Shown: one piece after another, positions 41,295-51,534 of the stretch | Layout of the letters: each line of letters begins with the position of its first letter | Numbering within the stretch: position 1 is the stretch's first letter | Origin: Pseudogemmobacter lacusdianii | GTDB taxonomy: Bacteria; Pseudomonadota; Alphaproteobacteria; Rhodobacterales; Rhodobacteraceae | Assembly (NCBI RefSeq): GCF_030848395.1 | Contig: NZ_JAVDBT010000008.1 | Coordinates: forward strand, 123,199 to 187,198 | DNA length: 64,000 nucleotides | Direction of reading: 5' to 3' | Made by a program: the position numbers and the translations under genes | The notes under the pieces: generated by a model | The model's input: the letters and a program-made list of their open reading frames with translations, nothing else | What the model was told of the DNA's origin: nothing | Database searches by the model: none

Positions 41295-42749
41295 TCAAAC
41301 GCCCGAGGCCGGAATCCCACTGCGCTGCACCGGACGGGGTGCGGTCAGCTCTTTCCAAGCGCTCAAAGCCTGATTGACAGCCCCCCGCGGCGCCCGCGGC
41401 ACAAAGCGCCCATGCCCTTGCTGCACCTGCATTCTCCCCTCAACCACGGCGACCTGCCCCCGGCTTAACGTGAATCGCGGCAAGCCTTTGACGCGCTGTC
41501 CCTCGAAGACGTTGTAATCAATGGCAGATTGCTGTCCCTTCGCCGAGATGACCTTCTCTTTCTGCGGATCCCAAACCACCAAATCCGCATCCGCGCCCAC
41601 CAAAACCGCGCCTTTTTTCGGATAACAGTTCAAAATCTTCGCAATATTTGTGCTGGTAACCGCCACAAATTCATTCGGCGTTAACCGGCCCGTGTTAACA
41701 CCATGCGTCCAAAGCATCGGCATCCGATCTTCCAACCCGCCCGTTCCATTGGGAATTTTGGAGAAATCGCCCAAACCATAGCGTTTTTGTTCCGTCGTAA
41801 AGGCACAATGATCCGTCGCCACCACGGAGAGTGAGCCTGATTGCAGCCCGGCCCAAAGGCTGTCTTGGTGTTTTTTGTTACGGAAAGGCGGTGACATCAC
41901 CCGCCGAGCCGCATGCTCCCAATCAGCGTGCTGATATTCGCTGTCATCCAGCGTCAAATGCTGGATCAAAGGCTCGCCCCAAACGCGCTTGCCCTGCTGG
42001 CGCGCCCGCCGGATCGCCTCATGCGCCTCTTCGCAAGAGGTGTGCACCACATAAAGCGGCACGCCGGCCATATCGGCGATCATGATGGCACGGTTGGTCG
42101 CCTCTCCCTCAACCTGCGGTGGGCGGGAATAGGCATGCGCCTCAGGGCCACTATTGCCTTCTGCCAATAACTTAGCGGTCAGCTCGGCCACCACATCGCC
42201 ATTCTCAGCATGGACCATGGCAAGCCCGCCCAGCTCTCCCACTCGGCGGAATGAGGCGAAAAGCTCGTCATCATTCACCATCAAGGCGCCCTTATAGGCC
42301 ATGAAATGCTTGAATGAGGTCATGCCGGCCTTAACGCTCTCGGCCATATCCTCCCAAACCTTCTCGCCCCACCAAGTGATCGCCATATGGTAGGAATAGT
42401 CACAATTGGCGCGGGTGGATTTATTGTGCCACATCTGGGCGGCATCCATCAGCCCCTGACCCTGGCCCGGCAGCACGAAATCCACCACCATCGTGGTGCC
42501 GCCCGCCAAAGCCGCCCGCGTACCAGACTCGAAATCATCGGCCGAATAGGTTCCCATGAAGGGCATCTCAAGATGGGTATGCGGGTCAATCCCGCCCGGC
42601 ATCACAGAGCAGCCCGAGGCGTCAAGCACTTGATCTCCCTGCAAATTCAGCCCGATCTCGGTTATGACCCCATGCTCGATCCGCACATCAGCCAGATAGC
42701 TCAGATCAGCCGTCACCACCGTTCCGCCCTTGATCACCGTTGATGCCAT
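41295..42749 (-). CDS. hydA: Dihydropyrimidinase / D-hydantoinase
   Basis: A 484-residue zinc amidohydrolase that opens dihydrouracil to N-carbamoyl-beta-alanine. The metal-binding HTH motif is DPHTHLEMP (H57, H59), the bridging carboxylated Lys is in FKHFMAYKG (K153), further His occur in HAENGD and VHTSCEEA, and the catalytic Asp in VATDHCAF. Normal family length. It lies between the ABC genes and the amidase gene in one operon. Confidence 0.93.
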   Translation of the reverse strand: MASTVIKGGTVVTADLSYLADVRIEHGVITEIGLNLQGDQVLDASGCSVMPGGIDPHTHLEMPFMGTYSADDFESGTRAALAGGTTMVVDFVLPGQGQGLMDAAQMWHNKSTRANCDYSYHMAITWWGEKVWEDMAESVKAGMTSFKHFMAYKGALMVNDDELFASFRRVGELGGLAMVHAENGDVVAELTAKLLAEGNSGPEAHAYSRPPQVEGEATNRAIMIADMAGVPLYVVHTSCEEAHEAIRRARQQGKRVWGEPLIQHLTLDDSEYQHADWEHAARRVMSPPFRNKKHQDSLWAGLQSGSLSVVATDHCAFTTEQKRYGLGDFSKIPNGTGGLEDRMPMLWTHGVNTGRLTPNEFVAVTSTNIAKILNCYPKKGAVLVGADADLVVWDPQKEKVISAKGQQSAIDYNVFEGQRVKGLPRFTLSRGQVAVVEGRMQVQQGHGRFVPRAPRGAVNQALSAWKELTAPRPVQRSGIPASGV

Positions 42750-42764
42750 GCCCCGCGCCCTCCC

Positions 42765-42809
42765 ATTTTCTGTCGCTAAATATCCCGGGGTCCGGGGCGG
42801 AGCCCCGGC
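42765..42809. repeat. Dispersed chromosomal repeat, copy 4
   Basis: ATTTTCTGTCGCTAAATATC, then a C/G-rich hairpin, in the short gap between the dihydropyrimidinase and amidase genes. The core is identical to copy 1. Confidence 0.75.
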
Positions 42810-42818
42810 CCGGCTGGG

Positions 42819-44069
42819 TCAGTCGATCACGCCCGCCACCTCAAGCACCGCATGCAACAAAACATCCGCTCCGGCGGCCGCCCACTCAGGCGAGATCTCC
42901 TCGGCTTCATTGTGCGAAAGCCCATCCACGCAAGGGCACATCACCATCACCGTCGGCGCCACGCGGTTGATCCAACAGGCATCGTGCCCGGCACCCGAGA
43001 TGATATCCATCTGGGAATACCCAAGCTTTTCAGCAGATTGCCGGACGATCTTCACAAGGCCCGGATCAAAAGTCACGGGATCGAAATGCCCCACCGCCTC
43101 GATCTCGCACCCAAGTCCCAACTCGACCGCCACGGCATGGGCCGCCCGCTCCACCTCGGCCCGCATCGCATCCAGCTTGCCTTGCTCGGGAGAACGGATA
43201 TCGACGGTAAAGACCACCTTGCCCGGTATCACATTGCGCGAATTGGGAAAAACCTTGACCTGCCCCACCGCACCCACGGCATTCGGCTGATGGCTCATCG
43301 CGATCTGATGCACCCGCTCGGTCACCCGCGCCATGCCAAGGCCCGCATTCACCCGCATGTTCATCGGGGTCGAGCCTGTATGCGCATCCTTGCCAGTCAG
43401 CGTGATCTCCAGCCACCACAGTCCTTGACCATGCGTTACCACGCCAATCGTCTTGCCTTCGGCCTCTAGAATAGGGCCTTGCTCGATGTGCAGCTCCAGC
43501 ATGGCATGCATCTTGCGCGCGCCCGTGACCTCATCGCCAACCCAACCGATCCGCGCAAGCTCCTCGCCAAAGACCTTACCGTCCAAGTCCTTGCGGGTTT
43601 TGGCATAGTCTTCGGTATGGATCCCTGCAAAGACGCCCGAGGCCAGCATCGCCGGCGCAAAACGCGCGCCCTCTTCATTGGTCCAGTTGGTCACGACAAT
43701 CGGATGCTTGGTCTTCAGCCCAAGGTCATTCATCCGCCGCACCACCTCAAGCGCGCCCAGGACGCCCAGCACGCCATCGAACTTACCGCCCGTGGGCTGG
43801 GTGTCGAGGTGGCTGCCCATATAGACCGGCAAGGCGCCCGGATCAGTCCCCGCGCGGGTGGCAAACATGTTGCCCATCGTATCGACGCCCATGGTCATAC
43901 CCGCCGCCTTGCACCAATCGGCAAAGAGGTGGCGGCCTGCGGAATCGGCATCCGTAAGGGTCTGGCGATTGTTGCCGCCGGCACTTCCGGGGCCGATCTT
44001 GGCCATCTCCATCAGGCTGTCCCACAGCCGCGCCGCATCGGTCCGCAGGTTTTCTCCGGGTGCTGGCAT
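42819..44069 (-). CDS. Zn-dependent N-carbamoyl amidohydrolase (beta-ureidopropionase type)
   Basis: A 416-residue M20-family enzyme, likely releasing beta-alanine, CO2 and ammonia from N-carbamoyl-beta-alanine. Key motifs are GSHLDTQPTGGKFDG (metal His/Asp), TNWTNEEGARFAP (general base and metal Glu) and LHIEQGPILE. GGGAGAGC lies upstream of ATG 44069; the longer upstream frame crosses RutR-like boxes and is not coding. It is the first gene of the leftward pyrimidine operon. Confidence 0.9.
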   Translation of the reverse strand: MPAPGENLRTDAARLWDSLMEMAKIGPGSAGGNNRQTLTDADSAGRHLFADWCKAAGMTMGVDTMGNMFATRAGTDPGALPVYMGSHLDTQPTGGKFDGVLGVLGALEVVRRMNDLGLKTKHPIVVTNWTNEEGARFAPAMLASGVFAGIHTEDYAKTRKDLDGKVFGEELARIGWVGDEVTGARKMHAMLELHIEQGPILEAEGKTIGVVTHGQGLWWLEITLTGKDAHTGSTPMNMRVNAGLGMARVTERVHQIAMSHQPNAVGAVGQVKVFPNSRNVIPGKVVFTVDIRSPEQGKLDAMRAEVERAAHAVAVELGLGCEIEAVGHFDPVTFDPGLVKIVRQSAEKLGYSQMDIISGAGHDACWINRVAPTVMVMCPCVDGLSHNEAEEISPEWAAAGADVLLHAVLEVAGVID

Positions 44070-44155
44070 CAGCTTGCTCTCCCAATTGTCGGCGGGCGTC
44101 TGTCGCGCCCTTTTCCTACGGCCCGGAGCAAGCTGCCTTGCGGCGAATCTTTTCC

Positions 44156-44169
44156 TGACCGTATGGTCA
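44156..44169. promoter_or_regulatory. RutR-like box 1
   Basis: TGACC-GTAT-GGTCA, perfect half-sites, matching the TTGACCANNTGGTCAA RutR consensus at the conserved bases. It lies in the divergent region between amidase and the gene at 44352. Confidence 0.75.
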
Positions 44170-44188
44170 AGAGATACGCGACCACACC

Positions 44189-44204
44189 CAGACCATTGGG
44201 TCAA
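44189..44204. promoter_or_regulatory. RutR-like box 2
   Basis: CAGACCATTGGGTCAA, agreeing with the RutR consensus at most positions. It lies about 20 bases from box 1. Confidence 0.65.
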
Positions 44205-44351
44205 CAAAATCCCTCGCCCTAGAACGGGTAGGCGGCACATTTCGATAGACCGCGCCGCGGATGCTGGGATAACCGGCAGAAGCCACGCGGTTTTGCGTTG
44301 CCTAAGCCCGATAAGCCCTGTCTTCATTGCCCGCCTGCCAAAGGAACCGCT

Positions 44352-44822
44352 ATGTCCGACGTCTTCCCCGCCACGCCCGAACTGGAAGCCGAGACCAAGA
44401 CTCTGGTCTTTGCACAATTCGACGAGCGCACCGCGCTGGCGCTAGGGCTGAAGTTGGTCGAAATGGCCCAGGCCGAGGCTTTGCCGGTGGTCATCAACAT
44501 CCGCAGTGCGGATCGATGCTATTTCCACGCCGCTATGCCCGGCGCGACGCCGCTGAACGATCTCTGGGCGGCGCGTAAATCGGCCACCGCGCTTTTGTTC
44601 CAACAGCCCTCCCTGCTGGTCGGCAACCGGCACCGCGACCGGGGCGAGACATTGGCCAAGCATGGCTTGCCCGAGGCCGGCTATGCCGATCACGGCGGCG
44701 CGGTGCCGATTTGGCTGCGCGGCATCGGCGTCGTGGCTTGCGCCACGGTCTCGGGCCTGCCGCAAGTTGACGATCACCGTTTGGTCGTGCGTGTGATCCA
44801 AGAGCTGATCTCGGCCAGTTAA
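44352..44822 (+). CDS. UPF0303 / heme-degrading-domain family protein
   Basis: A 156-residue protein. AAAGGA precedes ATG 44352. Visible blocks are LPVVINIRSADRCYFHAAMP, WAARKSATALLFQ and HGGAVPIWLRG..GVVACATVSGLPQ..DH, typical of UPF0303/DUF336-like proteins. It precedes rutR by 55 bases, and its promoter contains RutR-like boxes, suggesting a link to pyrimidine use that the sequence does not explain. Confidence 0.75.
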   Translation: MSDVFPATPELEAETKTLVFAQFDERTALALGLKLVEMAQAEALPVVINIRSADRCYFHAAMPGATPLNDLWAARKSATALLFQQPSLLVGNRHRDRGETLAKHGLPEAGYADHGGAVPIWLRGIGVVACATVSGLPQVDDHRLVVRVIQELISAS

Positions 44823-44877
44823 GACCTTGAGAAAAACCCACTTTCTGACAAGCCTGCCGCCCCCTCATGAGGACCAG

Positions 44878-45504
44878 ATGACCGCAACCCGCAGCCGCAT
44901 TCAGCAAAAGAACCGCGAGGCGATTTTGGATGCCGCGCTTGCGGTCTTCTCGGCGCATGGCTTTCGTGGTGCGACATTGGACCAAATTGCCGAAGGCGCG
45001 GGTCTCTCAAAGCCCAACTTGCTTTATTATTTCCCCTCGAAAGAGGCGGTGCACAGCGCTTTGCTGACCGGACTTTTAGACACTTGGCTCGATCCTTTGA
45101 AAGCGCTGGACCCTAAGGGAGAGCCGGTGGATGAGATCTTGGCCTATGTCCGCCGCAAGCTTGAGATGGCACGAGACTTCCCGCGTGAAAGCCGACTTTT
45201 TGCGGGCGAGATCATCCAAGGCGCGCCCCGGCTGGCGGGCGTGATCGAGGGAGATCTGCGCGCGTTGGTCGAAGAAAAGTCTGTGATTTTACGGGCTTGG
45301 ATGACCGAGGGCCGCATCGCACAGGTCGATCCCACACATCTCATCTTCTCGATCTGGGCGCTCACCCAGCATTACGCCGATTTCGACGCGCAGGTGCGGC
45401 TGGTGCTGGGCCCCGACCATGACCCTTTCGCCGAGGCTGGCGGCTTTCTCGACACGCTCTTTCGTCGCCTGTTAGAACCGGGTGCCCCCAAGCATTCGGA
45501 TTAA
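44878..45504 (+). CDS. rutR: RutR-type pyrimidine-responsive TetR regulator
   Basis: A 208-residue TetR protein closely resembling E. coli RutR: helix-turn-helix TLDQIAEGAGLSKPNLLYYF, then PSKEAVHSALL..WLDPLKAL, ESRLFAGEIIQGAP, and DPTHLIFSIWALTQHYADF. RutR binds uracil/thymine and releases operator DNA. Operators matching its consensus occur at the amidase promoter and, weaker, upstream of preT. AGGACC precedes the ATG at 44878. Confidence 0.92.
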   Translation: MTATRSRIQQKNREAILDAALAVFSAHGFRGATLDQIAEGAGLSKPNLLYYFPSKEAVHSALLTGLLDTWLDPLKALDPKGEPVDEILAYVRRKLEMARDFPRESRLFAGEIIQGAPRLAGVIEGDLRALVEEKSVILRAWMTEGRIAQVDPTHLIFSIWALTQHYADFDAQVRLVLGPDHDPFAEAGGFLDTLFRRLLEPGAPKHSD

Positions 45505-45585
45505 GTTTTACGCACATTTCCGGGGATAAACCCTGCGGGATCTGCTAGGGTCACGCTGTGGGGGCACCTTGACTGGGGTGACGTG

Positions 45586-45897
45586 ATGGGACCTTTCCTA
45601 TCCGTCCGGTCGTCGGTGCAGACGTTGGAAACATCGCCGCCATCGGCCGGCACAAACAGCGGCAGCTCAGCTGCCATGCAGGGCGTCCGCGCAGAAGCGC
45701 CGGTTGCAACATTAACCAAAGCCGCCGTCGCTCCTGTGCAGGGCGCGGCCCAAGCGCCTGCTGCGGCGGCGCGCCCTGTGATGGATCATGGCTTCGTCAT
45801 TGAGGCTGCGAAGGCTCGCGCCGTCGCGGCGCAGCGCGCCTATGAGATGGCCTCATTGGTCGCGGGGCTCAATCCGCTCAGCAATCCGGTGCTTTAA
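45586..45897 (+). CDS. Ala/Pro-rich hypothetical protein
   Basis: A 103-residue protein with a low-complexity Ala/Pro/Ser N-terminal half and a helical C-terminus (FVIEAAKARAVAAQRAYEMA). ATG 45586 has GGGG upstream. It resembles short proteins seen in related genomes; function unknown. It could be a poorly conserved surface-related protein. Confidence 0.5.
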   Translation: MGPFLSVRSSVQTLETSPPSAGTNSGSSAAMQGVRAEAPVATLTKAAVAPVQGAAQAPAAAARPVMDHGFVIEAAKARAVAAQRAYEMASLVAGLNPLSNPVL

Positions 45898-46041
45898 GCG
45901 CGCCATTCGCTCAAAGCGCCAAGCCCGATCGCGCCCTATCCCGCGGCGCCAAGTTAAACCTGAGTGAACGCCCAGCGACAAGCGCTGCGCGTTCGGTCGT
46001 CACACGCCCCTTCTGCTGTCAGTGCTAAGGCAAGCCCCCTC

Positions 46042-47343
46042 CTACTCCGCTGCCGCCGAGGACATCGGATTGTTGGGATGCGTCGTCCAATCGGCGTAAT
46101 CGCCGACATTGCGGCCGGTGCGCGGATCCAATGTGCCCTTCGCCATCGGCACCATCGTAATACAGTCCTCGACCGGACAGACGTTGACGCAAAGATTGCA
46201 GGCCACGCATTCCTCGTCCTTCACGGTGAAGACCCGGCCTGGCCCCATCGCGATCGCTTGGTGGCTGGTATCTTCGCAAGCCGCATAACAGCGCCCGCAT
46301 TTGATGCAGTCATCTTGGTTGATATGCGCCTTGGTCACATAGTTCAGGTTCAGGTTCTGCCATTCGACAAAGTTCGGCACCGCCCGGCCAACCAGTTGAT
46401 CCAGCGTCATTTCCTTTTCATCAAGATACGCGGACAGCCCCGAGATCATCTCTTGCACGACCTTGAACCCATAGGTCATTGCGGCGGTGCAGACCTGCAC
46501 ATTGCCCGCCCCCATCGCCAGAAACTCGGCCGCATCGCGCCAAGTCGTCACGCCGCCGATGCCCGAGATCGGCATGCCGCGCGTCTCGGGGAAGCGGGCA
46601 ATCTCGCCCACCATATTCAGCGCAATCGGCTTTACCGCCGGTCCGCAATAGCCGCCATGGCTGCCCTGACCATCGATCATCGGGAAGGGCGAGAAGTTAT
46701 CAAGATCGACATTGGTGATCGATTTGATGGTGTTAATCAGGCTCACCGCATCCGCCCCGCCGCGATGCGCCGCCATCGCCGGCGGCAGGATCGAAGTGAT
46801 GTTGGGCGTCAGCTTCACGATGCAGGGCATCCGGCTGTATTGCTTCACCCAGCGCGTCACCATCTCAATATATTCAGGCACTTGCCCCACGGCCGAACCC
46901 ATACCGCGTTCCGCCATGCCATGCGGGCAGCCAAAGTTCAGCTCAACCCCATCGGCTTCGGTATCCTCGATCTGGGACAGGATGGCCTTCCAGTGCTCCT
47001 CCTCACAGGGCACCATCAGGCTAATCACCAAGGCCCGGTCGCGCCATTTGCGCTTGACCTCTTTGATCTCACGCAGGTTGATCTCCAGCGGCCGGTCGGT
47101 GATGAGCTCAATGTTGTTCAGCCCCAACAGCCGGCGATCCGCGCCGAAAATCGCGCCGTAACGCGGGCCAGAGACGTTCACGATTGGCGGTCCTTCGGCG
47201 CCCAGCGTCTTCCAGACCACCCCACCCCATCCCGCCTCATAGGCGCGCTCGACGTTGTATTTCTTGTCGGTGGGCGGGGCCGAGGCCAACCAGAACGGGT
47301 TGGGCGATTTGATCCCGATAAAATTCGAGGTGAGGTCAGCCAT
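46042..47343 (-). CDS. preA: Dihydropyrimidine dehydrogenase subunit PreA
   Basis: A 433-residue flavin/iron-sulfur subunit that reduces uracil or thymine to the dihydro form. The N-terminal barrel is of the dihydroorotate-dehydrogenase type (NPFWLASAPPTDKKYNVERA, FGCPHGMAERGMG, GIGGVTTWRDAAEFLAMG). The C-terminal part has two ferredoxin Cys motifs (CIKCGRCYAAC and CVACNLCVNVCP). GGAGGG precedes ATG 47343. It follows preT in the operon with a DedA gene between. Confidence 0.93.
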   Translation of the reverse strand: MADLTSNFIGIKSPNPFWLASAPPTDKKYNVERAYEAGWGGVVWKTLGAEGPPIVNVSGPRYGAIFGADRRLLGLNNIELITDRPLEINLREIKEVKRKWRDRALVISLMVPCEEEHWKAILSQIEDTEADGVELNFGCPHGMAERGMGSAVGQVPEYIEMVTRWVKQYSRMPCIVKLTPNITSILPPAMAAHRGGADAVSLINTIKSITNVDLDNFSPFPMIDGQGSHGGYCGPAVKPIALNMVGEIARFPETRGMPISGIGGVTTWRDAAEFLAMGAGNVQVCTAAMTYGFKVVQEMISGLSAYLDEKEMTLDQLVGRAVPNFVEWQNLNLNYVTKAHINQDDCIKCGRCYAACEDTSHQAIAMGPGRVFTVKDEECVACNLCVNVCPVEDCITMVPMAKGTLDPRTGRNVGDYADWTTHPNNPMSSAAAE

Positions 47344-47457
47344 CACGGCCCTCCTTGCAATGAGCTGGGAGCGGGAAGGAAAGATCAGATTTTAAGGAAG
47401 GCGCGCAGGGCAAGACGTCGCGTTGCTCGGCAACGAGGCAGGTGCGAAACTGGGCTC

Positions 47458-47991
47458 TTAGACGAAAAGCGCCCAGAGCCAGCCGAAGATATCGCCGCCA
47501 AACTCGCCCAATTTGGGGACCAGATAGGCCCAAGTGACGCAACCGAGCAGGTTCCATGCCATGAAACGGCGCAGCCGCATGCTGGTCATGCCCGCAAGCA
47601 AAAACACCACTGGGCGCAGCACCGTCATGAAATGGCCGATGAGCAAGCTTGCCGGACCGTATTTCACAAAAGCCGCCCGCGCTTTTTCCACCATCTGCGG
47701 GTGATCCGACAGCGGCCACCGCTCGAGCATGCTGCGGCCATAGGCGCGCCCCAGCCAATAGCTGAAGGTCGAGCCGATCAGAGCGCCAGCGGCGGCCCCG
47801 GCCCAAAGCGGCCAAAACGCGACCTTGCCAGTGGCCACCATCGCACCCACCGCCATCAAAACCGCGGTGGAGGGGATCAGCAGCGACAGAAAGGCCGTGG
47901 TCTCGGTGGCGGCGAAGATCAGCATGATCAGCGGCAGCCAAGCCTGATGACGCTCGATCCAGTCGATGAAGATTTGTGCAATCGCGTCCAT
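47458..47991 (-). CDS. DedA / VTT-domain membrane protein
   Basis: A 177-residue inner-membrane protein with DedA features: re-entrant region LLIPSTAVLMAVGAM, the GSTFSYWLGRAYGR loop, and VLRPVVFLLAGMTSM with family-typical Arg and Gly. DedA proteins are linked to lipid carrier recycling. It interrupts the preT-preA pair, which are usually adjacent. Its own reading frame is intact. Confidence 0.85.
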   Translation of the reverse strand: MDAIAQIFIDWIERHQAWLPLIMLIFAATETTAFLSLLIPSTAVLMAVGAMVATGKVAFWPLWAGAAAGALIGSTFSYWLGRAYGRSMLERWPLSDHPQMVEKARAAFVKYGPASLLIGHFMTVLRPVVFLLAGMTSMRLRRFMAWNLLGCVTWAYLVPKLGEFGGDIFGWLWALFV

Positions 47992-48057
47992 AACGCCCCC
48001 CGATTGGCTGTCGGTTTGGCGCGGCGGGGGGCGTGTGGCAAGCCAAAAGCGCCCGCA

Positions 48058-49374
48058 TCATTGGGCCGCAAGCTGGCCGTGGATCGCCTCGGCGGCGTCG
48101 CGGCCCTCGGCGACGGCGGTGACGGTAAGATCCTCGCCCCCCGCCGCGCAATCGCCGCCCGCCCAGACCTTGGCGGGCAAGCCGCTGATTTTACCGCCCT
48201 TTTGCTCGGCCGCTTCGGGCGCTCCGGTCAGGGTTTGGCCGATGGCTTTGAAAAGCTGGTCGGCTTTCAGCTGGAACGTCTCGGGCAAAAGCACCAGCCC
48301 ATCGGGTCCGTCTTGGGTATAGGCAAATTCCACGCCCTCGATGCGACCATTGCCCAAAACGCGCAGGGGGGCGGCGTTGTGGATGATGCGCACCCCCGCT
48401 TGCACGGCGTGCTCTTGTTCGTGGGTCGAGGCGGACATCTTCTCTTGGCCACGCCGATAGACGATGGTCACGTTTTCCGCGCCCAGAAGCTTGGCCTGCA
48501 CGGCGGCATCGACCGCCGTCATACCCCCACCAACGACCACCACATCGCGACCGACGGCAAGGCCCATGAGATCGGGCGATTGGCGCAATTCGGCGATGAA
48601 ATCGACCGCATTGGCAACGCCTTGTTTATCCTCACCTTCTGCCCGCAATGCGTTCACGCCTTGCAAGCCGATGCCAAGGAAGACCGCGTCATAATCGGCG
48701 CGAAGCTGATCCAGCGTGATGTCGCGGCCAAGCGCGGCCCCCAGCTGCAAAGAGATGCCGCCGATCGACAACAGCCACTCCACCTCACGCGCCGCAAAGC
48801 CGCCGGTCGCTTTATAGGAGGCAATGCCGTATTCGTTCAGCCCCCCGGCCTTGGCGCGGCGCTCGTAAACGGTGACCTCATGGCCCTTCATCGCCAAACG
48901 GTGTGCACAAGCCAGACCCGCAGGCCCTGCCCCCACCACAGCCACACGCTTGCCGGTCGCGGGCGCGCGGGTGAAGGGATGGCCCTTTTCCATTGCGATA
49001 TCGGTGGCATAGCGCTGCAAGCGGCCAATCTCGACCGGCTTGCCTTCAGCGGTCTCGCGCACGCAGACCTCTTCGCACAACGTCTCGGTCGGGCAAACAC
49101 GGGCGCAAATGCCGCCCAGAATATTCTGACTCCAGATCGTTTTGGCCGCCGCCTCCGGAGTGCCGGTGGCGATCTGGCGGATGAACAAGGGGATGTCGAT
49201 CTCGGTCGGGCAAGCCGTCATGCAGGGCGCATCATGGCAAAAATAGCAGCGATCCGCCGCCACCCGCGCCTCATGCTGATCAAAGGGCGGCTCATGATCC
49301 GAGAAATTGCGCGCAATCGCATCGCGAGACAGGCGGGCAGGCACAATGCCTGGCGTCAACGGACTGTTCGGCAT
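48058..49374 (-). CDS. preT: Dihydropyrimidine dehydrogenase subunit PreT
   Basis: A 438-residue NAD(P)H-dependent subunit. The N-terminal Cys clusters (CYFCHDAPCMTACPTEIDIP, GGICARVCPTETLCEEVC) hold iron-sulfur centres. An FAD-binding AVVGAGPAGLACAHRLAMKG follows, then an NAD-binding VVVGGGMTAVDAA, and a C-terminal WAGGDCAAGGEDLTVTAVAEG. GGAGG lies upstream of ATG 49374. It supplies electrons to PreA. Two weak RutR-like boxes lie upstream. Confidence 0.92.
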   Translation of the reverse strand: MPNSPLTPGIVPARLSRDAIARNFSDHEPPFDQHEARVAADRCYFCHDAPCMTACPTEIDIPLFIRQIATGTPEAAAKTIWSQNILGGICARVCPTETLCEEVCVRETAEGKPVEIGRLQRYATDIAMEKGHPFTRAPATGKRVAVVGAGPAGLACAHRLAMKGHEVTVYERRAKAGGLNEYGIASYKATGGFAAREVEWLLSIGGISLQLGAALGRDITLDQLRADYDAVFLGIGLQGVNALRAEGEDKQGVANAVDFIAELRQSPDLMGLAVGRDVVVVGGGMTAVDAAVQAKLLGAENVTIVYRRGQEKMSASTHEQEHAVQAGVRIIHNAAPLRVLGNGRIEGVEFAYTQDGPDGLVLLPETFQLKADQLFKAIGQTLTGAPEAAEQKGGKISGLPAKVWAGGDCAAGGEDLTVTAVAEGRDAAEAIHGQLAAQ

Positions 49375-49416
49375 TTTGGTCAGCGACCTCCGGTTTGCTT
49401 GCTCTTTTGGCTTGCT

Positions 49417-49432
49417 TTGACCGAATCGTCTC
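49417..49432. promoter_or_regulatory. Degenerate RutR-like box upstream of preT
   Basis: TTTGACCGAATCGTCT keeps one half-site (TTGACC) and GTC of the other. Confidence 0.35.
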
Positions 49433-49445
49433 ACAGCTTTAAAAT

Positions 49446-49461
49446 TTTATCAAATGGTAAA
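49446..49461. promoter_or_regulatory. RutR-like box upstream of preT
   Basis: TTTATCAAATGGTAAA agrees with the consensus at most fixed positions and has TTTA/TAAA outer arms. Confidence 0.4.
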
Positions 49462-49604
49462 GCTGCCCCGCCGTAGAAAGTTTCACTCAAAGCCCCTAAA
49501 GGGACAGAATATAACCAATTGGAATGGGCGCTTTTCAGCCTTGGTCACCTGCCCTATAAGCAATCAACCTTAGGCTCCGGCAGAAAAGCCCTATAGAGGA
49601 TGGC

Positions 49605-50099
49605 ATGAGCAAACATTCCCCCGACGCGGACGTCGCCTTCATCTCGGCATTGGCCGAGCTTCTGAACAAAAATGAGCTGACCGAGCTTTCGGTGAAGCGT
49701 GAATATGGCGATGACGACAGCCTTGAAGTGCGTGTGGTCAAGCAAGTGACTGTGGTGCAGGCTGCGGCCCCGGCTCCGGCCTATGCCGCCCCCGCTGCGG
49801 CGCCCGCCGCCGCCCCGGCTGCTGCCGCTGCTGCGCCCGCCGCTGCCGAAGACCCGAGCCAGCACCCCGGTGCGGTCACCTCGCCGATGGTCGGCACCGC
49901 CTATCTGGCGGCCGAGCCCGGTGCAGCGCCCTTTGTCACCATCGGGGCCACCGTCTCGGCGGGTCAGACCGTGCTGATCATCGAAGCGATGAAGACGATG
50001 AACCACATCCCCGCGCCGAAATCGGGCGTGGTGAAGCGCATTCTGGTCGATGACGGCACGCCGGTCGAATTTGGCACGCCGCTGTTGATCATCGAATAA
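49605..50099 (+). CDS. accB: Biotin carboxyl carrier protein of acetyl-CoA carboxylase
   Basis: A 164-residue carrier. After an N-terminal helical domain and an Ala/Pro-rich linker (about residues 50-85), the biotinyl domain contains EAMKTMNHIPAPKSG with biotinylated K130 and ends GTPVEFGTPLLIIE. It precedes accC by ten bases, forming the usual accBC operon for the first step of fatty acid synthesis. AGAGGA precedes the start. Confidence 0.95.
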   Translation: MSKHSPDADVAFISALAELLNKNELTELSVKREYGDDDSLEVRVVKQVTVVQAAAPAPAYAAPAAAPAAAPAAAAAAPAAAEDPSQHPGAVTSPMVGTAYLAAEPGAAPFVTIGATVSAGQTVLIIEAMKTMNHIPAPKSGVVKRILVDDGTPVEFGTPLLIIE

Positions 50100-50109
50100 G
50101 GGCGCCGGG

Positions 50110-51456
<1,347 letters not shown>

Positions 51457-51534
51457 GATCTTGGCGGCGCAGGGGAAATCCTGCGCCGTTATCCTATGGG
51501 CGCCAGACGCCCCCGTGCTGAGCATATCCGCCCG

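Noticed and set aside
26121..42809. Insertion sequence ends
   Set aside because: The repeated ATTTTCTGTC core has no transposase between copies, no target duplications and mixed orientation, so it is an intergenic repeat rather than an IS.
45964..49476. A 1170-codon open frame on the plus strand
   Set aside because: It runs antisense across preA, DedA and preT, all strongly supported on the minus strand. Its composition (Arg/His/Gly-rich) is typical of a GC-driven shadow frame.
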